Shown here: one piece after another, positions 1 through 6,343 of the stretch
Numbering within the stretch: the stretch's first letter is position 1
How the letters are laid out: each line of letters begins with the position of its first letter
Notes under the pieces: generated by a model
The model's database searches: none
Seen by the model: only the letters and a program-made list of their open reading frames with translations
Told to the model about the DNA's origin: nothing
From: Prevotella sp.
GTDB taxonomy: Bacteria > Bacteroidota > Bacteroidia > Bacteroidales > Bacteroidaceae
Reading direction: 5' to 3'
NCBI GenBank assembly: GCA_021204735.1
Contig: JAJPYV010000372.1
Span: 1 to 6,343 of the forward strand
DNA: 6,343 nucleotides
Program-made: the position numbers and the translations under genes

Positions 1-15
1 ATCTAATCATTTATA

Positions 16-561
16 ATGAATTTTTGTAAATGGTATTTGTATAAACGGTGTGGTTGGAAAAAAGATGTTACTGTGGATCATCCAGATAAATTTGTTATCT
101 GTCTTGCTCCACATACCAGTAATCGTGACTTTTTCATAGGTCAGTTGTATATGAGAGCTGAAAACATGAAGATTAACTTTTTGATGAAAAGTGAATGGTT
201 CTTTTGGCCTTTCAACATGCTTTTAAAAAAATTGGGAGGTATCGCTATTCAGCGCTCGGTACATAAACACACTACTGATAAAATGGCAGAGACGGCAAAA
301 AAGGAAACGACTTTTCATCTCTGCGTTACTCCTGAAGGTACGAGAGCCCTTAATCCTGACTGGAAAAAGGGGTTTTACTATATTGCGTTGAAAGCTAACA
401 TCCCAATCCTCTTGTATGGGTTGGATTATAAGAGACACCTGATACAGTGTACCAAAAGCATAATGCCCACTGGCAACATTGACAAGGAAATGAAAGAAAT
501 AAAAGAATATTTCAAGGGCTTCTCAGGACTACATCCTGAATCATTTTCAATTGGTGACTGA
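16..561 (+). CDS. PlsC-type 1-acyl-glycerophosphate acyltransferase-like protein
   Basis: This 181-residue protein belongs to the lysophospholipid acyltransferase (PlsC/LPLAT) superfamily, which moves an acyl chain onto a lysophospholipid or related acceptor at the inner face of the cytoplasmic membrane. Visible motifs are the catalytic HX4D box (H33 to D38, within PHTSNRD), the second block GGIAIQR (74-80), the EGTR block (107-110, preceded by TP) and a proline-containing hydrophobic stretch near IPILLYG (about 130-136). The length matches the short soluble-looking version I recall from Bacteroidales; there is no clear signal peptide. The start is ATG 16, because an in-frame TAA lies at 4-6. 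No Shine-Dalgarno sequence is visible. The next gene begins one base after the stop, suggesting translational coupling. The acyl acceptor is not determined; it could be lysophosphatidate, an ornithine-lipid precursor or another lipid. The family call is firm and the substrate is inference. Confidence 0.9.
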   Translation: MNFCKWYLYKRCGWKKDVTVDHPDKFVICLAPHTSNRDFFIGQLYMRAENMKINFLMKSEWFFWPFNMLLKKLGGIAIQRSVHKHTTDKMAETAKKETTFHLCVTPEGTRALNPDWKKGFYYIALKANIPILLYGLDYKRHLIQCTKSIMPTGNIDKEMKEIKEYFKGFSGLHPESFSIGD

Positions 562-562
562 T

Positions 563-3205
563 ATGTGGAAGAAAGTTCCAATTTTCCTTTTATGCGTTTT
601 TCTCACAGCTTGCGGCAGCCATCGCAAGTTGTTAAATACCGTTTCCCCTAAAAATAAAGAAATTATTGAAAAAGAGACACCTATCGCTCCTATATCAACA
701 TTGGATATTGAATACAAGGGCGTACCATGGGTTAGCAACTTATCAACTCCCATAGAAATAACCAAAGGTCTTCAAAATAAACATATATCTTTATGGGCAA
801 GTCATGGAAAATACTACAATCAGGACAAGAAAAGATGGCAATGGCAACGACCTAACATCTTCTGTACGAATGAGGACTTATACACCCAGACAATTGTCGT
901 GCCTTACTTGATTCCGATGCTTGAAAAAGCAGGAGCAATTGTTTTCACTCCACGTGAACGAGACTGGCAGAAAAACGAGATTATCGTGGATAACGACAAC
1001 AAAACGTTATTACCTTACTACACCGAAATAAATGTCAGTCAGCAATGGGTGGGCTGTGGAATAAAAGGATTTGCAGGCAACAGAAATTCTTATTCCGACG
1101 GTATAAATCCTTTCACTGAAGGAACCACTCGAATGGCAAAGACATCAACTGAAAAAGGCTGTGAAATTTCATATATGCCAAAAATCCCAGAAAGTGGTGA
1201 GTATGCTGTGTATGTCAGTTATCCTACGCACGAGTTGAGCGTCCCTGATGCTCAATATACTGTTTATCACAAAGGACGACAGACAACATTCAAGGTAAAC
1301 CAGCAAATGGGTGGTGGCACATGGGTGTATCTTGGAACATTTGATTTTGGAGCTGGCTGCAATGCTGATAATCGTGTGGTACTTACCAACGTGAGCTCAT
1401 ACAAAGGTGTTGTAACTGCCGATGCTGTACGTTTCGGTGGCGGAATGGGAAATATAAGAAGAAACGGGAAAGTCAGTGAGGTACCAAGATTTTTGGAAGG
1501 CTCACGCTATTACGCTCAATGGGCTGGTGCTCCAGACAGCGTGTGTTATTCGAAAGACAAGACAGATGATTACAAGGAGGACATCAATGTACGTTCTTAC
1601 ATGACAAACTGGGTGGCAGGTGGCTCTTGCTTCGCTCCATTTACACGGGGTTTGAAAGTGCCTATTGAACTTTCTTTGGCTGTGCATAGTGATGCTGGTG
1701 TAGCTCATGACTTTTCTTCTATAATCGGAACTTTGACAATTTGTACCACGAACACCAACAATGGACGGTTAGGTTCTGGTCAGTCTCGAAACATGTCAAG
1801 GGATTTCGCAACTCGCTTGCTCAATAATTCTTACAGCGACATAACGAATACTTATTCTAAATGGACAAAGCGCACTCTTTACGACAAGAACTATTCTGAG
1901 ACAAGGTGTCCGCTTATGACTTCCGCTATCATAGAAACTCTGTCTCACCAGAATTTTCCAGACATGAAGTATGGTCAAGACCCGAATTTCAGATTCACTT
2001 TGGCAAGAAGTATTTACAAGACTATCCTAAAGTTCTTTGCAGACCAGCACAACAAACCGTATGTCGTCACCCCTCTCGCACCAACTAATTTGTGTGTAGA
2101 GTTTTTCTCCAAAGATACGGTATTGATTAGGTGGGACGCTCAAAAAGACAAGACTGAGCCAACATCAGACCCTACATCGTACGTTCTGTACACAGCAACA
2201 GATAACTCTGGTTATGACAATGGTTTTAAGATAAACGGTAATGTTTGCAAAATCAAATTAGAACCAAACGTACTCTATAATTTTAAGGTAACAGCAACGA
2301 ATGATGGTGGAGAGAGTTTTCCTTCGGAGGTAATCTCTGCTGTATACAATCCTCATGCCACAAAAACAATATTGATAGTAAACGGTTTCCAACGCCTGTC
2401 CTCACCTGAAATTGTGGAAGACGAAAACAACCAGGGGTTTAATTTGACTGGTGACCCTGGCGTAAGCTACGGTAAGATGCCAGGCTACTGTGGCTACCAG
2501 TCTTGCTATGACAAAACAAAAATTGGCATAGAGGGCTCTGATGGATTGGGATATAGCGGTGAGGAGTTAGTGGGTATGATTTTACGTGGAAATGAGTTCA
2601 ATTACATCCCCGTTCATGCCAAGGCTATTATGAGTGCCAACAATTACAATATCGTAAGTTGTTCGAAATATGCTGTGGAAAGGGAGAAAGTAAATCTTTT
2701 GAGATACGACTGTGTAGACTTAATACTCGGATTGGAGAAAGATGACGGGCATTCTCTCATTTACTACAAATCATTCAGTAGTGAGTTGCAGAAAAAACTC
2801 ACAGAATACACCAAAAAGAAAGGGAACTTATTAGTTAGCGGTGCATATATCGGTTCTGACATGAGTAGTGACAAGGAATTGGATTTCCTTAACAATACGC
2901 TTCATGTGACACCTCAAGGATCCACTAAATTGGCAACCAATAACGAAATACAAGGCATGAGCACCTCTTTTGACATTTACACTATGTTGAACGAAGAACA
3001 TTACGCTGCAACGTCAATAGACTTCTTGAGTCCCATCAGTCCTGCTTTTTGCGCTTTGACTGATTACAGGGGCGCTTCTGTGTGCGTGGCTTATGATGGA
3101 AAAGACTGTCGCACGTTCACGATGGGATTTCCTTTCGAATGTATAACATCAGATAAAAAACGGGATACCATAATGAAGGGCATCCTCGGTTTTTTACTGA
3201 AATAA
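563..3205 (+). CDS. Lipoprotein N-acetylmuramoyl-L-alanine amidase with inserted golvesin-like domain (xanthan-lyase-type annotation)
   Basis: This is an 880-residue secreted lipoprotein. A short hydrophobic signal ends in the lipobox LTAC, giving lipidation at C17; no acidic surface-export signal follows (GSHRK), so a periplasm-facing anchor is inferred. The expected zinc-amidase (Amidase_3) residues are present in order: H81 (ASHGK), E104 (NEDLY), H375 (VHSDAG) and the general base E458 (AIIETL). This predicts cleavage of the amide between MurNAc and the stem peptide. A beta-rich golvesin/Xly-type domain (about 160-295) sits between E104 and H375, splitting the catalytic fold. A fibronectin type III domain follows (about 503-592, with IRWDA and YNFKVTATNDGG). 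The region from about 600 to 880 looks like an alpha/beta class I glutamine-amidotransferase-like domain (LLVSGAYIGSD), with no catalytic triad I can assign. The ATG at 563 is preferred to the in-frame TTG at 551 because it gives a compact signal peptide directly after the upstream stop. Such proteins are often labelled xanthan lyase because of the golvesin domain, but the catalytic residues argue for an amidase. Confidence 0.88.
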   Translation: MWKKVPIFLLCVFLTACGSHRKLLNTVSPKNKEIIEKETPIAPISTLDIEYKGVPWVSNLSTPIEITKGLQNKHISLWASHGKYYNQDKKRWQWQRPNIFCTNEDLYTQTIVVPYLIPMLEKAGAIVFTPRERDWQKNEIIVDNDNKTLLPYYTEINVSQQWVGCGIKGFAGNRNSYSDGINPFTEGTTRMAKTSTEKGCEISYMPKIPESGEYAVYVSYPTHELSVPDAQYTVYHKGRQTTFKVNQQMGGGTWVYLGTFDFGAGCNADNRVVLTNVSSYKGVVTADAVRFGGGMGNIRRNGKVSEVPRFLEGSRYYAQWAGAPDSVCYSKDKTDDYKEDINVRSYMTNWVAGGSCFAPFTRGLKVPIELSLAVHSDAGVAHDFSSIIGTLTICTTNTNNGRLGSGQSRNMSRDFATRLLNNSYSDITNTYSKWTKRTLYDKNYSETRCPLMTSAIIETLSHQNFPDMKYGQDPNFRFTLARSIYKTILKFFADQHNKPYVVTPLAPTNLCVEFFSKDTVLIRWDAQKDKTEPTSDPTSYVLYTATDNSGYDNGFKINGNVCKIKLEPNVLYNFKVTATNDGGESFPSEVISAVYNPHATKTILIVNGFQRLSSPEIVEDENNQGFNLTGDPGVSYGKMPGYCGYQSCYDKTKIGIEGSDGLGYSGEELVGMILRGNEFNYIPVHAKAIMSANNYNIVSCSKYAVEREKVNLLRYDCVDLILGLEKDDGHSLIYYKSFSSELQKKLTEYTKKKGNLLVSGAYIGSDMSSDKELDFLNNTLHVTPQGSTKLATNNEIQGMSTSFDIYTMLNEEHYAATSIDFLSPISPAFCALTDYRGASVCVAYDGKDCRTFTMGFPFECITSDKKRDTIMKGILGFLLK

Positions 3206-3211
3206 AACCGA
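3186..3211 (+). other. Weak hairpin across the stop codon of the amidase gene
   Basis: TCGGTTTT at 3186-3193 is a perfect inverted repeat of AAAACCGA at 3204-3211, with a 10-base loop. The stop codon TAA (3203-3205) lies at the loop and second arm. The stem is AT-rich with only three G-C pairs, and no run of T follows directly (the next bases are TTAACCTTTTG). It is therefore at best a weak terminator or a processing/attenuation element between genes 2 and 3, and may be chance. Confidence 0.3.
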
Positions 3212-3234
3212 TTAACCTTTTGAACTTACAAAAT

Positions 3235-3558
3235 ATGAAAACTTATAAAATTCAAACTAACGTATCAGGTACGAGGAGTATCAACATCAGTGAAGAGCAT
3301 CTGGAAACTATAAGAAAATATGCTCTTTTAAATAACCTCATGGACAGCAACGGCATTGTTGATGAGTCTGTTCTCGACAAGTTGAAACTTAATATCAGGT
3401 CGATTCTTGAAGCTGAATCAGGGACTAACAAAGAACTCCTTGACCTGTGTCTCGATGTAGTTTACAATAACAACATGAAGGCATTCGGATTGAACCAACT
3501 TGTTCAACTTTTCATCAAGTGGGACAAGGAAAACAAACCGACAGACAATTTGGAATGA
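3235..3558 (+). CDS. Hypothetical protein, 107 residues, between amidase and ygiQ
   Basis: I do not recognise this protein. It is small, charged and probably mostly helical, with no signal peptide, no membrane segment and no cysteine pairs or obvious catalytic motif. A first section (about 1-20, polar with KIQTNVSG) leads into predicted helices beginning ISEEHLETIRKYA, a middle stretch VLDKLKLNIRSILEAE, and a final helix NQLVQLFIKWDKE before a polar tail. It is likely cytoplasmic. The ATG at 3235 is chosen; an in-frame TTG at 3220 would add five residues. It sits 29 bases after the amidase stop and ends 5 bases before ygiQ, so it is probably translated with ygiQ. Its coding status rests on its clean fit between two neighbours on the same strand and a normal protein-like composition. 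An accessory role for the radical SAM protein is possible but not shown. Confidence 0.75.
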   Translation: MKTYKIQTNVSGTRSINISEEHLETIRKYALLNNLMDSNGIVDESVLDKLKLNIRSILEAESGTNKELLDLCLDVVYNNNMKAFGLNQLVQLFIKWDKENKPTDNLE

Positions 3559-3563
3559 CATAA

Positions 3564-5489
3564 ATGGGTGTTTTCAGACTTACAGATTGGATTCCTACAA
3601 CAAAAAAAGAAGTAGAACTTAGGGGATGGGATGAACTCGATGTTATCCTATTCTCTGGGGATGCTTATATTGACCATCCTTCATTCGGCGTTGCCGTAAT
3701 TGCACGAACCATAGAATCGTTAGGCCTGCGGGTGGCTATTGTACCGCAACCTGATTGGCACGGCGACTTTCGTGATTTCAAAAAGTTGGGCAAACCGCAC
3801 TTGTTCTTTGGTATCTCCCCTGGTTGCATGGACTCCATGGTAAACAAATACACTGCCAACCGTCGTCTACGTTCCGAAGATGCGTACAGTCCTGATGGAA
3901 AACACGACTGCCGCCCTGAATATCCAACCATTGTTTACAGTAAGATACTTCGCCAACTATTTCCTGATGTTCCAATTGTTTTGGGTGGAATAGAGGCTTC
4001 ATTAAGACGATTGACTCATTATGATTATTGGAAAGATGAGTTGAAGAAATGCATTCTATGCGATTCGGGAGCTGACATCATAACTTACGGAATGGGAGAA
4101 AAACCTACAAGAGAACTTTGCAAGAGAATGATGAATGGTTGTGGAATTGAAAGTACTCACGATATTCCACAAACAGTTTTTCTCGCTAAGGAAAGCGATA
4201 TTCCAAACGGAATAACAGATTTGGATATAGTGTTGCATCCGCATGAGGTTTGTCTGCAAAGCAAAAAGGCGCAAGCTGAAAACTTTAGAATTATCGAGGA
4301 AGAGTCTAATATGTTGCACGCTCATAGACTGCTGCAAAAAACCGGAAATATATATGTAGTGGTCAATCCCCCTTACTCTCCAATGACAACTGAGGAAATC
4401 GATAAATCTTTTGACCTTCCTTACACTCGCCTGCCTCATCCGAAATACAAGAACAAGCGTATACCTGCATACGAGATGATAAAACACTCGATAAACATTC
4501 ACAGAGGATGTTTCGGGGGCTGCGCATTCTGTACTATAAGTGCTCATCAAGGTAAGTTCGTTTCGTGTAGAAGTAAGGAAAGTATTCTGAAAGAGGTGAA
4601 GAAAGTTACTGAAATGAATGACTTCAAAGGCTACCTCAGTGATGTCGGGGGGCCGTCTGCCAATATGTATGGCATGTCGGGAAAAGACAAGAGTATTTGT
4701 GAAAAATGCATACGTCCGTCGTGTATCAATCCTCAAATATGTCCGAACCTTAATACTGACCACAGTAAATTATTGGAAATATATAGAGCCGTTGATGCTG
4801 TGCCTGGTATAAAGAAGAGTTTCATTGGCAGTGGTGTGCGCTACGATCTTATGCTTCATAAAAGCAAAGACGAGAGAACCAACAGAGCAGCAAGTGAATA
4901 TACAAAGGAACTGATATGCAGGCATGTTAGTGGACGATTGAAAGTGGCTCCTGAACATACGTCTGATAAAGTTCTAAAACTGATGCGCAAACCGTCATTC
5001 AAATTGTTTGAGGAATTTAAAAAAGTCTTTGACGAGATTAACAACAAGGAAAATCTGTGTCAACAGTTGATACCTTATTTTATTAGCAGTCATCCAGGAT
5101 GCACAGAAGAGGATATGGCTGAATTGGCAATAATTACCAAAAAACTTGACTTCCATCTCGAACAAGTGCAAGACTTCACTCCTACCCCAATGACAGTAAG
5201 TACTGAAACATGGTACACTGGTTATGATCCTTATACGCTTGAACCCGTATTCTCGGCAAAGACGCCCAAAGAGAAATTGGCTCAGAGGATGTTTTTCTTT
5301 TGGTATAAACCCGAAGAACGCCGCAACATTGAACGGGAACTCATTAGGATTGGGAGATATGACCTCATTAGAAAATTATATTCAACTCCATCTTATCATT
5401 ATAAAACCACAGGAAAACATGAAAGTAATAGAACAGACAATCGTAGGAAAGAAAACTCAGGCAGAGTGCGAGGACGGAATCGTAGTTAA
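3564..5489 (+). CDS. ygiQ: YgiQ family (UPF0313) radical SAM protein
   Basis: This 641-residue protein matches YgiQ over its full length. The family-specific N-terminal domain (about 1-290) shows WIPTTKKE, GDAYIDHPSFG, FGISPGCMDSMVNKYT and VLGGIEASLRR. The radical SAM core follows, with the [4Fe-4S]-binding CxxxCxxC at C316, C320 and C323 (HRGCFGGCAFC); the cluster would reductively cleave S-adenosylmethionine to a 5'-deoxyadenosyl radical. A second patch, C379, C382, C387 and C393, precedes NLNTDHSKLLEIYR. Further family blocks are GSGVRYDLM, VAPEHTSDKVLKLM and the C-terminal QVQDFTPTPMT (DUF3362-type region). The natural substrate of this family is, to my knowledge, not established; the enzyme is likely cytoplasmic. 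The start ATG lies 5 bases after the preceding stop, without a Shine-Dalgarno sequence, and begins close to the conserved first block. The last 25 or so residues are polar and basic, and the final 71 bases overlap the next gene in another frame. Confidence 0.95.
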   Translation: MGVFRLTDWIPTTKKEVELRGWDELDVILFSGDAYIDHPSFGVAVIARTIESLGLRVAIVPQPDWHGDFRDFKKLGKPHLFFGISPGCMDSMVNKYTANRRLRSEDAYSPDGKHDCRPEYPTIVYSKILRQLFPDVPIVLGGIEASLRRLTHYDYWKDELKKCILCDSGADIITYGMGEKPTRELCKRMMNGCGIESTHDIPQTVFLAKESDIPNGITDLDIVLHPHEVCLQSKKAQAENFRIIEEESNMLHAHRLLQKTGNIYVVVNPPYSPMTTEEIDKSFDLPYTRLPHPKYKNKRIPAYEMIKHSINIHRGCFGGCAFCTISAHQGKFVSCRSKESILKEVKKVTEMNDFKGYLSDVGGPSANMYGMSGKDKSICEKCIRPSCINPQICPNLNTDHSKLLEIYRAVDAVPGIKKSFIGSGVRYDLMLHKSKDERTNRAASEYTKELICRHVSGRLKVAPEHTSDKVLKLMRKPSFKLFEEFKKVFDEINNKENLCQQLIPYFISSHPGCTEEDMAELAIITKKLDFHLEQVQDFTPTPMTVSTETWYTGYDPYTLEPVFSAKTPKEKLAQRMFFFWYKPEERRNIERELIRIGRYDLIRKLYSTPSYHYKTTGKHESNRTDNRRKENSGRVRGRNRS

Positions 5490-6234
5490 TGATAATTTCA
5501 TCGCTGTTATTGACGGCAGTACGAGTAAAACACCGAACAGAATTAACAAACAGTACGCCAATGGCAAGTTCTGCATGGAACTCATCCGCCAATACATAAA
5601 TACCATGCCAAAAGACATAGATGTAAATGACTTCTGTTCTGGTATAACGTATTATATATATAATGTATATAAGAATTACAGTATTGATTTACAGCAAATA
5701 ATAAAAAATCCTGTAGAACGTCTTACAGCAAGTGCCATAATTTATTCTTCCTATCAAAGGCAAGTGTGGATGGTCGGTGATTGCCAGTGTATTGTGAATT
5801 GTGAGTATTATGATAATCCAAAACCACAGGAGGAAATTCTTGCTGAGAAACGTTCGAAAATTCTGAAGGCTATGCTTAAAAAAGGCGAAATAACCGTTGA
5901 AGAGGTACAAGCGGAAGATCCTGGCAGAAAAGCGATTATTAACGGTGTAATAGAAGGTTGCCGCTACCAAAACATTAAGTACGCTGTGATAGACGGTTTC
6001 CCAATTCCTATGAATGAGGTAAAAGTTATAGATGTGAACGACAACTGCAAAGAGATAGTATTGGCATCTGATGGTTATCCTTTCCTCAAGCCTACCCTTG
6101 AAGAAAGTGAAAACCTCTTCCAGAAGCAAATACAGCAAGACCCTCTTTTCATTGATACGTTTAAGGCTACTAAGGCTGTCATGAATGGATACAAATCATT
6201 CGATGATAGATGTTATATCAGGTTTGAAATTTAA
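5419..6234 (+). CDS. Divergent PP2C-like (PPM family) protein phosphatase
   Basis: This 271-residue, probably cytoplasmic protein carries the ordered motifs of the metal-dependent PP2C phosphatases: ED (E18, D19), the metal-binding DG in AVIDGST (D32, G33), a TASA block (103-106), VGDCQ (D121, in place of the usual GDS), ASDG (D218) and the closing DD (D262, D263). It is therefore predicted to bind two Mg/Mn ions and to dephosphorylate a Ser/Thr phosphoprotein or small phospho-compound. Between GDCQ and SDG is a long charged helical stretch (about 130-190, including EEILAEKRSKILKAMLKKGE) that resembles an enlarged flap. ATG 5419 is chosen because AGGA at 5411-5414 lies at usable spacing and the first PP2C motif begins just after it. 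ATGs further upstream (5224, 5359) would add residues antisense to no motif and overlap ygiQ more deeply. A start after the ygiQ stop would remove the ED motif. No kinase is visible in the window, so its target is unknown. Confidence 0.82.
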   Translation: MKVIEQTIVGKKTQAECEDGIVVNDNFIAVIDGSTSKTPNRINKQYANGKFCMELIRQYINTMPKDIDVNDFCSGITYYIYNVYKNYSIDLQQIIKNPVERLTASAIIYSSYQRQVWMVGDCQCIVNCEYYDNPKPQEEILAEKRSKILKAMLKKGEITVEEVQAEDPGRKAIINGVIEGCRYQNIKYAVIDGFPIPMNEVKVIDVNDNCKEIVLASDGYPFLKPTLEESENLFQKQIQQDPLFIDTFKATKAVMNGYKSFDDRCYIRFEI

Positions 6235-6343
6235 CTTGAATATTGGAAATGGAATAATTATTATTTTATCTTTTAATAAGAACTATTTATCTTTTAATAA
6301 GTCTTTTTACAGGACAATTATTTAAATATTAGAAGGTATATAT
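6235..6343. other. AT-rich non-coding stretch after the last gene
   Basis: These 109 bases contain 19 G or C (about 17 percent), far below the coding part of the window. No convincing open reading frame, tRNA or strong GC hairpin followed by T residues is visible. It holds the 16-base direct repeat described separately and a 10-base palindrome TATTTAAATA near 6319-6330. It may contain the end of the operon transcript and the promoter region of a gene beyond the window. Confidence 0.6.
6265..6301. repeat. 16-base perfect direct repeat, 21-base period
   Basis: TTTATCTTTTAATAAG occurs at 6265-6280 and again, identically, at 6286-6301, separated by five bases (AACTA). The bases on either side of the copies differ, so the repeat unit is bounded. 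The 21-base period is close to two turns of B-form DNA, which would place both copies on the same face of the helix. Each copy contains the imperfect palindrome CTTTTAATAAG and the string TATCTTTT, one base away from the Bacteroidota -7 promoter consensus TAnnTTTG. It could be a regulator site, a local tandem duplication or low-complexity coincidence. Confidence 0.75.

Noticed and set aside
1..15. Possible end of an upstream gene (TAA at 4-6)
   Set aside because: Only one codon precedes the stop in the window, so nothing can be said about any upstream gene.
3211..3222. Possible Bacteroidota -7 promoter element before the small gene
   Set aside because: TTAACCTTTTG does not match TAnnTTTG without a one-base shift, lies very near the start codon, and has no TTTG element at the expected distance upstream.
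4056..4763. Open frame of 235 codons on the - strand
   Set aside because: It lies wholly antisense to the conserved core of ygiQ, including the radical SAM motif, and its translation shows no recognisable domain.
5224..5418. N-terminal extension of the PP2C-like gene to an earlier ATG
   Set aside because: The added 65 residues lie within ygiQ, include no PP2C motif and read as a frame-shifted copy of conserved YgiQ sequence; the ATG at 5419 has an AGGA upstream.
5651..5664. 14-base perfect palindrome ATTATATATATAAT
   Set aside because: It is inside the phosphatase coding sequence and results from Tyr/Ile codons; simple AT alternation makes such palindromes common.
5689..6138. Open frame of 149 codons on the - strand
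   Set aside because: It is antisense to the PP2C-like gene across its motifs, and its aromatic-rich translation is what reverse reading of AT-rich coding sequence gives.
6265..6343. CRISPR array or rho-independent terminator in the final stretch
   Set aside because: There are only two repeat copies with a 5-base gap, too few and too close for CRISPR, and no GC-rich stem followed by T residues is present.

Overview
The window holds five protein-coding genes, all on the + strand and tightly packed from position 16 to 6234, followed by about 109 bases of very AT-rich sequence with no gene. The source looks like a member of the Bacteroidota, probably Bacteroidales and Prevotella-like. The reasons are the modest GC content, the general absence of strong Shine-Dalgarno sequences, a short PlsC-type acyltransferase, a lipoprotein amidase carrying a golvesin/xanthan-lyase-type domain, and a YgiQ protein of the type I recall from Bacteroidales. 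This assignment comes from recalled family patterns, not from a search.

Layout: (1) 16-561, a 181-residue lysophospholipid acyltransferase-like protein. (2) 563-3205, an 880-residue lipoprotein whose zinc-amidase domain is interrupted by a golvesin-like domain and followed by a fibronectin type III domain and a large C-terminal domain. (3) 3235-3558, a 107-residue protein I do not recognise. (4) 3564-5489, a YgiQ/UPF0313 radical SAM protein with a CxxxCxxC cluster and a second cysteine-rich patch. (5) 5419-6234, a divergent PP2C-like metal-dependent phosphatase whose start lies inside the end of gene 4. Gaps are 1, 29 and 5 bases, then a 71-base overlap, so the genes are probably co-transcribed. 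A weak 8-bp hairpin spans the stop codon of gene 2 and might partly separate genes 1-2 from genes 3-5.

The first two genes fit an envelope theme: phospholipid acyl transfer and cell-wall cleavage by a lipid-anchored enzyme. The last three are cytoplasmic: an unknown small protein, a radical SAM enzyme of unresolved substrate, and a phosphatase-like protein. Nothing in the sequence proves that the two groups share a pathway.

The region is mostly ordinary chromosomal sequence. No tRNA, rRNA, CRISPR array, insertion sequence or phage gene was seen. The points most worth a second look are the 16-base perfect direct repeat with a 21-base period after the last gene, the ygiQ/phosphatase overlap, the split amidase domain, and the unidentified 107-residue protein.
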